A DNA stretch of 64,000 nt from Mytilus californianus (GCF_021869535.1 NW_026262712.1:53572384-53636383), one strand, 5' to 3'. Positions 34,150-46,153 are shown, counted from the stretch's first letter. Translations and numbers: made by a program. Notes: generated by a model from the letters alone, not told the origin.

Positions 34150-34385
34150 TTTTCTAAAAATGTGTTGTATCAAGTCAGGAATATGGCAGTTGTTATCAAA
34201 TAGTCGGTTTCTATGTATGTTGGCGTTTGTTTTTGTTACACTGCATTGTTTCTTTTTTTTTTCGTTGTTTTTCTCTTATAGTTGATGTGTTTCCCTCCGT
34301 TTGCTTTGTAACCCGGATTTCTTTTCTCTCAATCGATTTATGACTTTTGAACAGGGTATACTACTGTTGCCTTTATCTTTATCGA
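34150..34385 (+). repeat. Dispersed repeat family B, 3' partial copy
   Basis: Shares 'ggcagttgttatcaaatag' through 'atcgatttatgacttttgaa' with the two longer copies. Confidence 0.7.
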
Positions 34386-35984
34386 CAAAGATTACAACAA
34401 AACTACCGATATGGAGGAGGAACTAAGATGAACCGAAAAGAAGAGTTAGAAATCCAGATTACATAATGGTATTAAAAAGCTGGACCCAAGAAAAAAGAGA
34501 GGAGAAAAAGTGAGTGGGGTAGAAAAATGTTAAAAATGTATAACATGAAAGTGTGGGGACTTGGGATTACAAGATGGCGATTACTGAAAGGTATGTGACA
34601 TTCAAAATTTCGAAATCATACACATTACAGTGAAAATTAGTCACAATTATTAGTTTTTACGTTTCATTTTTTTTGTATGTAACAGTTATGTTGGTGTCAA
34701 ATTACAGCACTCAAATTGCTACGATAGGGTATTGCAGAATTTTTTGGTCATTTAGCATGCACACAGTTAAGACTTTACCTGAAGTTTATTTTTGCATTAT
34801 ATAAAACCAATAACACATGTATATTATGACTGGTTTATAGTATAAATATCGCTTTTGGTCAAATTCTCTAGTGAGTGTTCATGTTGTATTGGGTTTCTTA
34901 TTGTATCATTTATTACAAAGGAAATTAGTGTATACTTATAGAGGAATTACAAAATCTCACTTAAAATGCAATTTATGACCAGTTTAGCAAGTTGTCTAGA
35001 TGGGATATACATAAATTGCTCTTGTTGAAACATAAAATTATGTTTTTACCAAATCAATCTCCTTTTTCATCATGTAGAAAAAAGGGTGAAAAAAATTATC
35101 AATTATATTTCATGTTTGGACCACGTTATTTATATTCAAGGAAGATTTCTAAGATAACATAGATAAGAACATTGTTATTTCAGTAGATAGTAACAAATAA
35201 GAACTAGTAAAAATTTAGAAAGTCTCATCTGCCATTATTAGAATCCATATGGAGTTTTCTTTGTATAACGCATATGTTATTATTAGTCTAAATTGAGCTT
35301 GAATTCAGTGAAATAATGTTTTCACAAAAGCATTTTGTGTTTTCATATGCTAGAAACAGATCTTTGAGGAGATAAAGTAAGGCAGAGGTCAATATAACAC
35401 ATTTGATGATGTTGTAGGTATAAAGCCACTAGTTTAGGCCCGGTCGGAAAGAACATACAAAAAAATAGTACATATTTTAAACAAAATAGTTCTTAACCAT
35501 ATTTGTATCTTTGTCAAAAGGTGAAATATTTGGGTAGTTTTTGGTATAAAATGAAAGATTGGTGACTTTGGATCAATGTAGAACACTTGTTGAAAATTTC
35601 TTTTGATCGTGAACACTACACTGAATATCCAAATTGTTTTGTCTGCTACAAGTAAACGAGAAAGGAGAAGCGAAACGGAGAAAGATTTGCCTTGTCCGAC
35701 TCTTCGTAGATTTTTTGAACAGAATAATAAGAACTATATCATTCATGGTCGTTCCAATGAAAAAAAAATATATTCCTTTCCCACTCTTGGCATAATGTGC
35801 ATGTAATGTGATTTTCTGATGTCAACTTAAATAGAATTCGCTTATTTGTATTAATTTGAAAAGGTCATTTTCTAGCTTGCCTTCTCCAAAAGAAAAAAAG
35901 CTGGGTTACTTCCCATAACAAATCATTAGATTCTTTTTTTTTTTATTCAGTAATGAACATTATTGATATTCGTATCAAACATTT
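34386..35984. other. Gene-free stretch
   Basis: No supported gene. A short possible first exon (ATG at 34574, six codons, then AAAG|GTATGT) and a lysine/arginine-rich open frame at 35603-35806 are on the plus strand, but nothing links them. The rest is AT-rich and unrecognised. Confidence 0.3.
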
Positions 35985-36425
35985 TAAATATAAAAATGAA
36001 GATGTGTCATGACTGCCAATGAGACAACTCTCCACAAGAGAAGAAATGACAAAGAAATTAACAACAATAGGTCACCGTACGGCCTTCAACAATGAGCAAA
36101 GCCCATACCGCATAGTCAGCTATAAAAGGCTCCAAAATGACAAATGTAAAAAAAATTCAAACGAGAAAACTAACGGCTTAATTTATGTACAAATAAAAAA
36201 ATGAACAAAAAACAAATATGTAACATGTCAACAGACTACAATCACTGAATGACAGGCTCCTGACTTAGGACATGCGCATACATACAGAATCAGGCGGGGT
36301 TAAACATGTTAGCGGGATCCCAACTCTCCCCCTAACCTGCGACAGTGGTGTAACAGTACAACATAAGAACGAACTATAAAAATAATTAAAAATAATAAAG
36401 AGCATGTTATTCCTAACAACAACCA
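35985..36425 (+). repeat. Dispersed repeat related to family A
   Basis: Starts 'gaagatgtgtcatgactgcc' and includes 'aggtcaccgtacggccttca' and 'gttagcgggatcccaactct'. A partial relative, 47000-47160, has the same 'gtacggccttcaacaatga'. Confidence 0.7.
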
Positions 36426-36864
36426 TAATGGCCCTGTTTCTGGAATCGAAATCATAAGCTAAAAGGGTTCGCTAAGGAATTTGGTTTTGTCCCAGCTTAT
36501 AAGGCTGCCAATAATACCATTATTGTTTGACATAATTGTTACATTGCGGTTCTGCAAAAGGAAATCACGAATTCGCCAAAATTCCAACTGACACCATTTT
36601 TGGAAAATGACATCTTTAACAAATATTAACTTTTAGCTTCCTCTGTATTAGCAGCACCAAACCAAGTACAATGAGAGTAACTATGTACTGGCTTCCGAGG
36701 CTGTACAACACAACTTACAAATAGATATTTATTTCGTCTTCAAGCCAATGTTCCATTACCAAACTTTCTATTTTTACTAACTAGTGCACTTGGTACAATA
36801 AAACACTTGATAATAAATTGTTCAAAATAAGGACTGTAAAAATAGTGGATTTCATTACAGTGAG

Positions 36865-37640
36865 TGTCAAATTTCGTTTGAAGTGCTTGATAAATTGAAT
36901 GCTCATGTTGCTGATTTCGAATCTGTTTTAAGTTTTGAATTTTCTACCCTATATACCACTTTATTTCATATTCTCATTAATAAAAAAAATCCACACTCCG
37001 AATTAAATGGGCAAGTAAAAGTTAGAATGCGAATAGATATATATATATATATATATATATGTTCAAACTCTTTTATGTCATTTTTTGGTAACAACAAACA
37101 AAAGAACTATATGTCAGTTGGACCTGCTTTGATACGACAAATGCACATGACGTTTTATGAGATGTTCAGATTTTGAGCTATAGAGATTCCGTATATCGTA
37201 GAGTTATCAGCATTCCAATTGGAACTAACTGTGCAGCACTTATTATGGATATGTTTCTGTACTCAAAAGAAATATATCCTCCTGAACTGAAATAAAGCTA
37301 ATACTAACAATGAACACTATCCTTTCCTGTATCTTGAAATCTATATCGCTAACGTGGAGCTTAATACCCAAATTTACAATAAAAGAGATGATTTGTCATT
37401 TTCTATTGTTAAATATACATTTTCAGATGGTGACGTTCCTTGTAACCATATCATGGTGTTCGTATAGCTCAACTTGTTCGATTCGCTCGTGTAAGTAATA
37501 ACGTACTTGAGTTTAACGAAAGAAATCTCTGTATTACTAAAAAATTATAACACCAGGGTTTTCGATATCACGAACTAGTCAAAACATTTACTAAACTTTA
37601 TCATCGGTGCAAGAACATCATTCGTAAATATAGGTCGACA
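36865..37640 (+). pseudogene. Reverse-transcriptase relic
   Basis: Ordered blocks across plus-strand frames: 'FEFSTLYTTLFHILI' (RT motif A region, Asp replaced by Glu), 'KQKNYMSVGPALI', 'IPIGTNCAALIMDMFLYS' (motif B region), 'QIYNKRDDLSFSIVKY' and 'NERNLCITKK'. The blocks match the RT1 family plan and suggest a Penelope-like polymerase. A TA microsatellite (37037-37060) interrupts it, and several stops and frameshifts are present. Confidence 0.65.
37037..37060. repeat. (AT)12 microsatellite
   Basis: Uninterrupted AT dinucleotide run inside the RT relic. Confidence 0.9.
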
Positions 37641-38919
37641 TACAGACCTCTTATACTTTAGGTTTTTCCCATAAACTCTTTAATGGTAAAATTCTATACA
37701 AATTAAAGCACAAACATGTTCTCATTCACATCAAAAGTTAACCAAACCTTTTAACAGACTAATATAGCGACTGAAAAGCTATATCGACAATAGAGGCCTC
37801 TACTTTATATTATATCAAATTGTGTGTGCATAGATGCTCATTTTTAAGACTTGGAAGGACATTGAAGTAGAAAAATTGTAAATAACTGTAACATAATTGT
37901 AAGAATAATACCTTAAACAAAATGGCGGTCAGGAACTTTATCACTGGGTACCTGTGTTAGCAAAGTAAGATCGATACGTGTACTTGTGGGATAATTTATT
38001 TCGCTGATTTGATATCGCCTAATAAAACTAGTAAATATAGAACTTAATGTATACATTTTTAAATCTCCATTTCGTTATCACCAAAATAATAAAAACATAA
38101 AATACGCAGTGTTGTGTGTATAAATGTAAATGTTTAACTAAATGACAGTATGTATCGCATTCTATAATGCATTTACAGTAAGAGACACGATGTCTAATAA
38201 GTATGCGTATATGTTTTGGAGTTTAGTGCGACGTTCATTTGATTAGGGACTTTCCGTTTTGAATTTTCCTCGGAGTTCAGTATTTTTGTGATTTTACTTT
38301 TTGTCACTGAACTAGTACAACAATTTTGTTGAGGGGCCAGCTGAAGCCAACCTCTGTGTGCTGAATTAAATCCTCGTTAATCGGGATTGTATGTTTGTAT
38401 TTTGGAAGTCAAATTTAACTTGAAATACCGAGTTAATAATTTATAGAAAAGTTAAACGTCAGTGGATGAAATTGCTATCGCCTAAATAGGAAGCAGCACG
38501 CCTAAGTCTTGCCTCGAGAAGTCATCTAATTGAGGTCACTTGAGAATGAAATGTAGGTTAATGGCACATGATGTCTCACCGTTTATCATTAAGTAATTAT
38601 ATTTGAACAAATTTTATGACCTTTATATTTATTTAAGAGGGAGGCTATTATTGTCCTGTTGGTGCATCAAAACTACATTTTTTAGACAAAAAAAAATCTA
38701 AAGTCCTTATAATAACTTGCCCTATCCCTCCAGGTCCTCCCGTCAATGTATTTTTGATTTTTGCTCTGTTTTATTGAACCAAATTCAAAAGAGCATTGCA
38801 TATGAATAACTGTGTCCACATTACCGGCTGTAATGTTGAACATGTTTAAATTGCATGCGGTTACAATAACATGGGACAAGTAGTAAGTTGTAACTGAATA
38901 TCAGTGTTGGTCTAAATTT
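37641..38919. other. Mostly unrecognised, one family J fragment
   Basis: 38230-38330 repeats 'gattagggactttccgtttt' and 'ctcggagttcagtatttttg' of family J. No gene is supported; the minus-strand frame at 38682-38879 is featureless. Confidence 0.4.
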
Positions 38920-39523
38920 TCAAATGCTGTTACTTGTACTACTTTGCCCCAAGAAGAGCTATAGAAAAACAGTACATTAACATAATATAAGCTCCTATTT
39001 ATTCTCGATTCCAAGAACTTAAGGGATGTAATGTAAAGCTGTAATGACGTAGACCAAGTGACTAATACCTACTATTTAGTATATCTATTGTGCACGAGCT
39101 ATTCACACGTGCACTATTAGACGATACAAGGGATGTAGCAACACATTGCGATAAATGTATTATATTCTCCTGTGATACATGTATTATATTCTTCTGTGAT
39201 ACATGTATTATATTCTCCTATGATATACCAATCATGATTCGTGTGCCCTGTTATAGTTGATTCTTGTTTAGGTCGTCCTTATGATTTTTTAAACCATGTT
39301 GCTGCCGTTTATATATTCTGGTGTTCAAGGTGATTCCTTTTAAACCCTGTGTTTGTAGCTTTCTTGTTTTGTATTCTGGGTAGTTCTTTTAAAACCTTGT
39401 TTTTGTAGTTCTATTATTTAAGTGTTGCTGGTGATATATTTTTTATAGATTTAAGACTTATGTTAATGTACTGTTTTTCTATAGCTCTGCTTGGGGCAAA
39501 GTCGTACAAGTAATAGCATTTGA
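38920..39523. mobile_element. MITE with ~64-bp terminal inverted repeats
   Basis: The left end 'tcaaatgctgttacttgtac' and its inverse at the right end extend over about 64 bases with only three or four mismatches, and include 'ttgccccaagaagagctat'. The 604-base element has no coding capacity. It contains three tandem 24-bp units at 39155-39226. Confidence 0.75.
39155..39226 (+). repeat. Three tandem 24-bp units
   Basis: Unit 'atgtattatattctcctgtg' plus 'atac', three copies with one to three differences, inside the MITE. Confidence 0.85.
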
Positions 39524-39689
39524 TATTATGACAAACTGTAAAAATGATAATGATATCATTAATACAAACAAATAAGAATTGATCTTAATATACATGTATC
39601 TATAAATGAATTTTAACAAAGATATGTTAAATTAAACTAACTGTAACAGATCTGTTGCTGTGCATACTTAATAGAGAATTTTTCTGTTC

Positions 39690-40930
39690 TAACAGTAGTT
39701 ATTCCGGTTGCATCTACCCTGACTGAGTGAACTGCAACCTCAGATAAACCTATAGGGTATTTTTTTCTTACATTATTCTTAGATTCAAGAATATTAATTA
39801 TTGCTATTCAACATCATCATTATCACCGAATTATTCTAGTTTCAAAAATGTATATTTAATATTTCGGACTTATCTAACAAACTTTATATATACAAGGTAT
39901 TCCAACGTTGGAACAAAGGGAAAATCAAAATTGCATTAATAAAAATAATTTGGCATCAAATCACATAACTATTACAATTTTATCATTTTGCTCGTTTATA
40001 CAAGTTTTGAATATCATAGAGGTATCGAATCATTTTGAATATCATAAAAGTATTGAATTTTCATTTTTGTTTATTTTTTTTAATGGTTACCTGTAACAAT
40101 GAAAACATCCTAGCAGTAACAAACACATACATTTTTTACCGCTTTGTTTGACGAATGAATAAAAGTATTTAGAGAATGTTCAGATGTTAGACGCCTAATA
40201 AAGATGACTATTGTACAACGATTTTGGTTCTTGTCGTGCATGGAATAAAATGGACATGATCTATGAAAGATGACAAAATATGAAATGTAGTTTATTCCTA
40301 TCTGAACATTCACATGTCATTGTAATATTTTATTTCAATGTAAAATAGTTTTTACAAAATCCTAGTGTATTGTATTCATGCTGCCCATTAGGAGCCCTTT
40401 ATTGGCACAATAAATATTCTTATTCTTGATATCACTCTTAACAACAAAAACTCACGCAAAATGGAAAATTACACAATTTTTCAATTTTCGTTGCTTCAAT
40501 CCGCCTGAACATATCTTTAAGTTGAGACTGGCGATGAGGACACGATACAATATTTATCCTGGAAATGCTTCTTTTTACAAGTAGCAAAGGCAAACTCTCA
40601 AGCTTTACACCAAATCTACGTTCATCAGCAAAAAATATCTATTGGAATGACCACGTATACCGAATTTGTAATGTTTTCTTTTATTTTTAAGTTATTTCTG
40701 TCTGGTAAACGGGTCTGAGATAACCAATTTAAATCATGTACATCGCCAATAACAAATAAATGATGGATGGAGTTTTCATAAGAGAGAATAATGGAGCTAT
40801 ACTACTGAAAATTGGCCCAAGAAATTACGAATAAGAACCAACTGGTGTTAAAGTATACAGAAAAGAGAATGATGGACAAAAACTATATAGGATAGAGAAA
40901 ATGTACTTAACAATTAAAGAATACAGAAAT
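39690..40930 (+). repeat. Segmental duplication, arm 1
   Basis: Alignable with 51826-53020: shared words include 'caacatcatcattatcaccg', 'tttagagaat' and 'acaataaatattcttat', in the same order and spacing. Similarity resumes at 41560-41830 versus 53090-53370, after an RT1 insertion in this arm. No gene is seen in either arm. Confidence 0.65.
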
Positions 40931-40949
40931 TAAGCACCCCTTCCAGACG

Positions 40950-41560
40950 CTAATACATGATACATCCGAAACTTATATTAACAGTTATGTCCGCTATATA
41001 GATGATGTTCTCTTACTTCATAATTTAAAATCTGGTGACTATGTTGAACGCATCTATCCCATCGAATTAGAGATAAAGGATACAACAGATACAGTTAAGT
41101 CTGCCTCATATCTCTACTAACATCTAGAAATTGACAATGAGGGTCGGTTAAAAACAAAACTTTACGACAAAAGAGATGATTTCAGCTTCTCAATTGTGAA
41201 CTTTCCATTTCTATGTAGCAACATTCCAGTAGCGCCTACATACGGAGTATATATCTCTCAATTGATACGATATTCTCGATCTAGTATTTCCTATAAAGAT
41301 TCCCTTGATAGAGGGTTGCTGCTAACAAGGAAGCTATTAAACCAAGAGTTCCAAATAGTGAAGTTGAAATAATCCCTTCGTAAATTTTACGGACGCCATC
41401 ACGATTTGGTTAATCGTTATGAAATATCCGTTTTACAGCTGATATCAGACATGTTTCTTATGTCGTTTTCTTTTTAGCCATGGCGTTGTCAGTTTATTTT
41501 TCGATCTATGAGTTTGACTGTTCCTCTAGTACATTTCGCCCCTCTTTAGACGTCTCTATT
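40950..41560 (+). pseudogene. RT1-family reverse-transcriptase relic with YIDD box
   Basis: Plus-strand translation reads 'YVRYIDDVLLLHNLKSGDY', then 'IYPIELEIKDTTDTVKSASY', 'YDKRDDFSFSIVNFPFL' and 'APTYGVYISQLIRYSRS', then 'RGLLLTRKLLNQEF' and 'FYGRHHDLVNRYEI'. It ends in the family's 3' untranslated sequence. It is the best preserved copy of the family here, yet has a TAA in place of a sense codon in the S-Y-L-Y block and another in the 'VKLK' region. It sits inside one arm of the segmental duplication, so it arrived after that duplication. The Penelope-like assignment is inference from the R-Y-[IV]-D-D box and its surroundings. Confidence 0.7.
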
Positions 41561-42472
41561 ATAGTAAGCGTATGTATTACAATGCCCTCTCCCGTCTGTA
41601 ATGTTTACTTTTCAATGTATACATGCGTTTACACTTATATGGAACAAGCATTAAATTTTATTGAGATATTTTACCAAATATCTAATCAATTGATTCAGGC
41701 ATTATAGACGAAAGTGCTGGAAACTGTTTATTTTCTACTCCAAAGGCCATAGTTTCGGCAAAATCCCTCAACTGGAACGAAATCCGTATTCGATCTGTAA
41801 CTTCATATGACGTGATTATTTTGCAGACCATATGGATATAGGTAGCACACCACAGTTAGGTGTGCAGTTTCGCATGTTGGCCCCTGTGGATTTTTCACAT
41901 AGAAGGGCTAATGTGCACTAAAATTCATTGTTGGATACCTGAAGATTAAAATAGACTTCAAAGTGGGTTTATATGAACATCAATATTGTGTAATGCATGT
42001 ATTATGGGCTGTTTTCTGTATGACAGTCCGTATTTTCATATCCATACCAGACATTGGTCTGGCAATTACTGTAATGCTTCTCCGAGCTATTGTAACCTTG
42101 TAATTAAATTTTACGAAAAAAAATTGATTTGATCATTTGATATATTAATGACAACAGTTAAAGAAAATGTATCACTCAAAGGCATTGCAATTCTAGTTAG
42201 AAATAATATTAGGGAATATGTGACATCTTCATGCCCCTTTCTGCAATATGTTATTGTAAATAAAATGTAGAATGTTGTCATGGAAACACAAAAAAGGAAT
42301 TATATTTCACCATTTTAACTTTTGAAAATAAAATCTATAAAAGATGCTTAACACATACAAATGCACATGTATGACACAAACAGTTGGTCAAATGTATAAG
42401 AAAGACGGGAAAAGGAGATGATTTCACATTTTGTGGTTCAATTTTAATTTTATTTTCTATCTGTGGAGTGCT
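41561..42472. repeat. Duplication arm and family C fragments
   Basis: 41561-41830 continues the duplication shared with 53090-53370; 41640-41880 holds family C words. 41880-42472 shows nothing I recognise. Confidence 0.45.
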
Positions 42473-42880
42473 ACCATATATTCATATATATGGTCCAACC
42501 ATCCGCGTATGGTCAGATCGTACGCTTATGGTCGGAGTAATTAACACGTTTACTTTTAATACGTAACTCTTCATAAGGTATGAACCTTCTAGTTGTCACC
42601 TCATTAAAATGACGCTAGCAAAGATCTTTTTATTATATCATAATTATAAAAAGATTATTTAAATAAAAAAATTCACACAGTTAATTGTATTTACTAGTCA
42701 AAACTGTAATAAACACATTTTATGCCTATGTTCATTACCGATTTGTAATTACGAGTGAATGACAATATGCCGACTTGAGAAGATAACTTCCAAAATTATC
42801 TTAACGAACCGTTACACATAAAGTAAACTATTTTACTATTTCTATTTTTACTGGATTTGACATTACGTTGACCACTTTAT

Positions 42881-43290
42881 TTATTTAAATTTTGCCCCAG
42901 GAATACAAGTCTGCCCTTGAAGTCGCACATAACCTGAAGGAACACGTATTTTCTGTCATCGGCATTCCGTTATTTTTTCAACATGACAATGACCGTGAAT
43001 TCTGCAATGATATTAAAAGAGAAACAATTAAGATTCGGCCAGTTGAAAATGTCAAGAATATAACAAGTAGGTCTAGACATCCTCGTACTCAATGTCTTTT
43101 TGAGCAAGGGACTAATTCATTAAAAAGATTACTTGCCGCAAAACGATCGGAAAAAACTTGGTTCTGGTTAAACAGGTGTACGACGTGCGATACTCTTTGA
43201 ACACGCAACATCATTCAAGTATAAAGGTAACCCCGTATGAGGTGGTCTTTGGTCAAAAGGGAAATGATGAGGTCTTTGTATGAACTTACG
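42881..43290 (+). pseudogene. Integrase-core fragment (KRBA2/Ginger type)
   Basis: Begins at an acceptor-like site (TTTTGCCCCAG|GAATAC). Blocks: 'SALEVAHNLKEHVFSVIG', 'FFQHDNDREFCNDI' with the catalytic Asp, 'SRHPRTQCLFEQGTNSL' with the Glu, and, after a one-base shift near 43185, 'SLNTQHHSSIKVTPYEVV' and 'FGQKGNDEVF'. This is the D-x-E half of a DDE integrase; the first Asp and zinc site are missing. Gypsy-type integrase is the alternative, but the flanking inverted arrays favour a Ginger-like transposon. Confidence 0.7.
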
Positions 43291-43402
43291 CAACGGGCGA
43301 ATTTATTAACTAAAAATCAAATACAGAAAAGCTATGGTATCGTGTGGAAGTAAATGTCACCCTAAGCATGCATTCGAAAATATAATTAGCAAAGAAAACT
43401 AA

Positions 43403-43670
43403 ATGATTTTTGATTTTTGATTTTTGGTGTTTTAACGCCCGATTTAAGGACCGCTTTTGGGCTATTTCGTAGCGGCCAGTTTTTATTGATGGAGGAAGCC
43501 GGAGTGCCCGGAGAAAACCACCGACCTTCGATAGGAAAACTGACAATCCTAGTCAATTAAGATTGGAGTCGAGTGCACCCGCACGAGCGGGGTTCGAACT
43601 CACAACCTCAGTGTTGACTGGCTAGTGATTACAGTAGTAACTACTTAGACCACTCGGCCACCGAGGCCCC
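43403..43670 (-). mobile_element. tRNA-derived SINE with perfect target duplication
   Basis: On the minus strand the head reads 'gcctcggtggccgagtggtc' (Leu/Ser-like A box) and 'gttcgaaccccgc' (B box). The body includes 'ggttttctccgggcactccg', a conserved SINE central-domain wording, and the tail is made of 'aaaaatc' units. Both sides carry the identical 10-mer 'agaaaactaa' (43393-43402 and 43671-43680), the target-site duplication. The core is about 268 bases. Inserted in the second Ginger-like relic after that element had integrated. Confidence 0.88.
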
Positions 43671-43943
43671 AGAAAACTAACTGAGTCATTAATATGTTAA
43701 TGTAGCCTTTAAATACATTTTCATGTAACCATCATTGTTTTTTTTTAGATAAAATGTATGGTATAATATTGAAACGTTTTTAATGAATATTTGAAAAAAT
43801 ACCAATATAATCCATATGCCCAGATGGTCCAGCCCGTTAATAACCAAATAAGTACATACTCAAGTGGTCTGACCATACGCATGTGGTCGGACCATACGCA
43901 TGTGGTCGGACCATACGCGTATGGTCCAAATACTCATATGGTT

Positions 43944-44260
43944 AAGAACAATTATAAATCAAATAGTAAAGCAATAAATACATGACACAACAGTAGTGTA
44001 GAAACAGATTTTCAAGCAATGATTTATATCCAAGGGCCACAACTTTGGCACATATCGCTCATCCCGAACAAAACATCAAACTAATGATAGAAACAGTTCA
44101 CAAAGTTCAAAAACACTACCTAACGGACATACAAATGGGCAGAGAGACGGATAGAGTGCTCGTCTGCAGTTCCTTTTAGTTCGCTTCCTTCCTGAGCATC
44201 TTAGATAACCCACATAAACTTCAAATGAAATTACTTCTGTTGTACCATCAAACATTATAT
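43944..44260. repeat. Family C fragment
   Basis: 43990-44180 has 'tccaagggccacaactttgg', 'gaaacagttcacaaag' and 'cctaacggacatacaaatgg', shared with the other family C sites. From about 44185 it resembles the 3' flank of the TRIM-like genes. Confidence 0.5.
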
Positions 44261-44398
44261 AAATAACACATAGCTGAGTGGGTGATAGAGCAGATTGTTA
44301 CCCCGAGAAAACATTGTCAACTGAGGTGATGTCAAGGTTGACAATGTTTTTCGAGGGGTAGCAATCTGCTCTATCATCCTCTCAGCTATGTGTTATTT
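44261..44398. mobile_element. Foldback MITE, 138 bp
   Basis: Arms of about 61 bases ('aaataacacatagctgagtg' and its inverse at the right end) flank a 17-base centre. It falls within the 3' flank of the TRIM-like pseudogene, where the intact copies have continuous sequence; 44399-44765 is extra DNA of unknown origin. Confidence 0.8.
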
Positions 44399-44865
44399 AA
44401 TTTATCATACTTAAAGCTTTATCATTATTGTCTTTTATTGTTGAATTTTAGAATAAAAGTATTTTACCATAACGTCACGTACATAACAACTTTACAGATA
44501 TTAGAAAAATCAACAGAAGTGAAGCAAGATACGTTTTTATTTTTTTACATTATGAAAAAGTTATGAGCCAAAACGTAAAACTTGAGCATTGTTATGAACT
44601 ATTTGATGTAAATTCAATTCATTGTCGTTTACATTATCGATTTTTGATTGGTCTTCACGAGCGGGTGACATTCAAAAAGATGTCTTCCACTCAGCCATGG
44701 GATAGTGTAAATTGTCTCCCTCGTATTAGCCAATCAAAATCTGGCATTTCAATGTGAAGAATAATAAAATGATTTACTTTTAACCAAAAACGTAATGTTG
44801 TAGTACAGATTATACAATGTATTGACCCAAACAAAAATTCTGTTCAAAGCCCATTCGAAATGTTA

Positions 44866-46153
44866 CTAATCTGTCTTGAATACGGATATTGTTTTACCGC
44901 CACTATTTGCAATGTAAACTTTAGATAGATCCTTACTGGAACAGAATGTAAGAGGTTCAGACAAATTGTCATTCAATAAAATGTCTTCTAAGATTCCAGC
45001 AGAAGTGAGTTTATGAATGTTTCGTGATTCCCGTTCAAGAACTTATATGCTGCCGACAGCATCCATTTGAATATTTCTTACTTTACGAAGATCGGGAAAA
45101 GAATATGAAAAAAACAGAATCTCCATCTGACGTAATGCAGTAGACTTCATTATTGGATGAATAACAAATATTTCCATTAGAACAAACAGAAATGTATTTG
45201 ACGTGGTACTCCATTGTTGTCACTTTTATAGTTCTTTCGAAATTTCCACATAAGTCTAGGACACATATCTATCCTTTATCTCCTACCAATATGTTATCTG
45301 TTGTTGCATGAATACCAAAAACTTCACTTTGTTTCACTTTTATTTTTTTTAATATTCTACGGCTATCTATATCAATGACTGTTATGTCCGAAAAATGTAC
45401 ATTCGTCAGCATAGCAGTTGCTGTTCCTGGTATTACTGATATATCCCATGGTTGATAAGGACATCTGATAGAAGATTGGAAGGTATTGTTTTCATCACAA
45501 AAATAAATCTTTTTTGTAGTCAAATCACAGAAAATCAATCTGTTATTTATGATATAGTGATGCCAGTTACGTCTTTTAAATCCTCTCCTTTCGTATCAAT
45601 GTCATAGAGATGGGTAAAGGAGGTAATATGGCGCTTCAGAACAACTGGTACCTGTGATTGCCGCTGCTTGTAAGGGACGATTGAAACTGAACAAGGCGTT
45701 TCCTTCAATTCTATTAAACCAAGATCCGTTTAATGGTCTTTTGGGACCCTTTCAACGAACTTCAAACTGGTGTCTACAAACGATTCTATCAGCTGTTTAA
45801 TTTTGTTTTCACTGTCATCTAAGATTGATTTAGATGAATGAATTGAAACAAGATAATTGAAAGAAATCTTGTTTCTCAGAACCATGATCTCTTATAAATT
45901 CTAACGCCTTCTTTTAAGCTTTTGTTGATGTTACCAATTCATCTATATCTTTCTCTTGACGTTTTATACCAGTGATGAATTTCTTTTTAAGTTCGGTTAG
46001 TTTTTTTAGAAGCAACTTTTCTAAAGATTCAAAACGTTTGATGACATTTTCTTTTGTTTCCGGCATCTGTTTTCGAATTTGCGTTTCTTCTTGTTCTATT
46101 CGGCTACAATTTTCCTTTCGATTTATGTTCAATTTGTCTAATGCTTTTAAAAT
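44866..46153 (-). pseudogene. TRIM-like pseudogene, 5'-truncated
   Basis: Matches the two intact TRIM-like genes from coiled coil ('RKENCSRIEQEETQIRKQ') to the last codons (V-F-K-T-D-stop). It lacks roughly the first 123 residues, so both B-boxes are gone; homology stops at 46153, where a family A-like repeat begins. Within it are several lesions: a 13-base insertion near 45850-45870, a small deletion near 45545, and further frame breaks near 45735, 45265 and 45105. About half of the propeller remains open at 45269-45538. Not expected to make a working protein. Confidence 0.85.

Larger units (their letters stand above)
42473..43943 (+). mobile_element. Second Ginger-like relic, 1.5 kb
   Basis: The left end 42473-42536 ('ccatatattcatatatatgg', 'catccgcgtatggtcagat') and the right end 43863-43943 (repeats of 'tggtcggaccatacgcatg') are inverted relative to each other. 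Each contains tandem units of about 19 bases. Between them is an integrase fragment (42881-43290) and a nested SINE. The end units differ entirely from those of 15034-20543, so this is a separate family with the same design. Exact tips and target duplication are uncertain. Confidence 0.65.

Noticed and set aside
34574..35806. Possible plus-strand mini-gene: ATG exon with donor at about 34591 and basic frame at 35603-35806
   Set aside because: No acceptor-donor pair joins them convincingly and neither part resembles a known protein.
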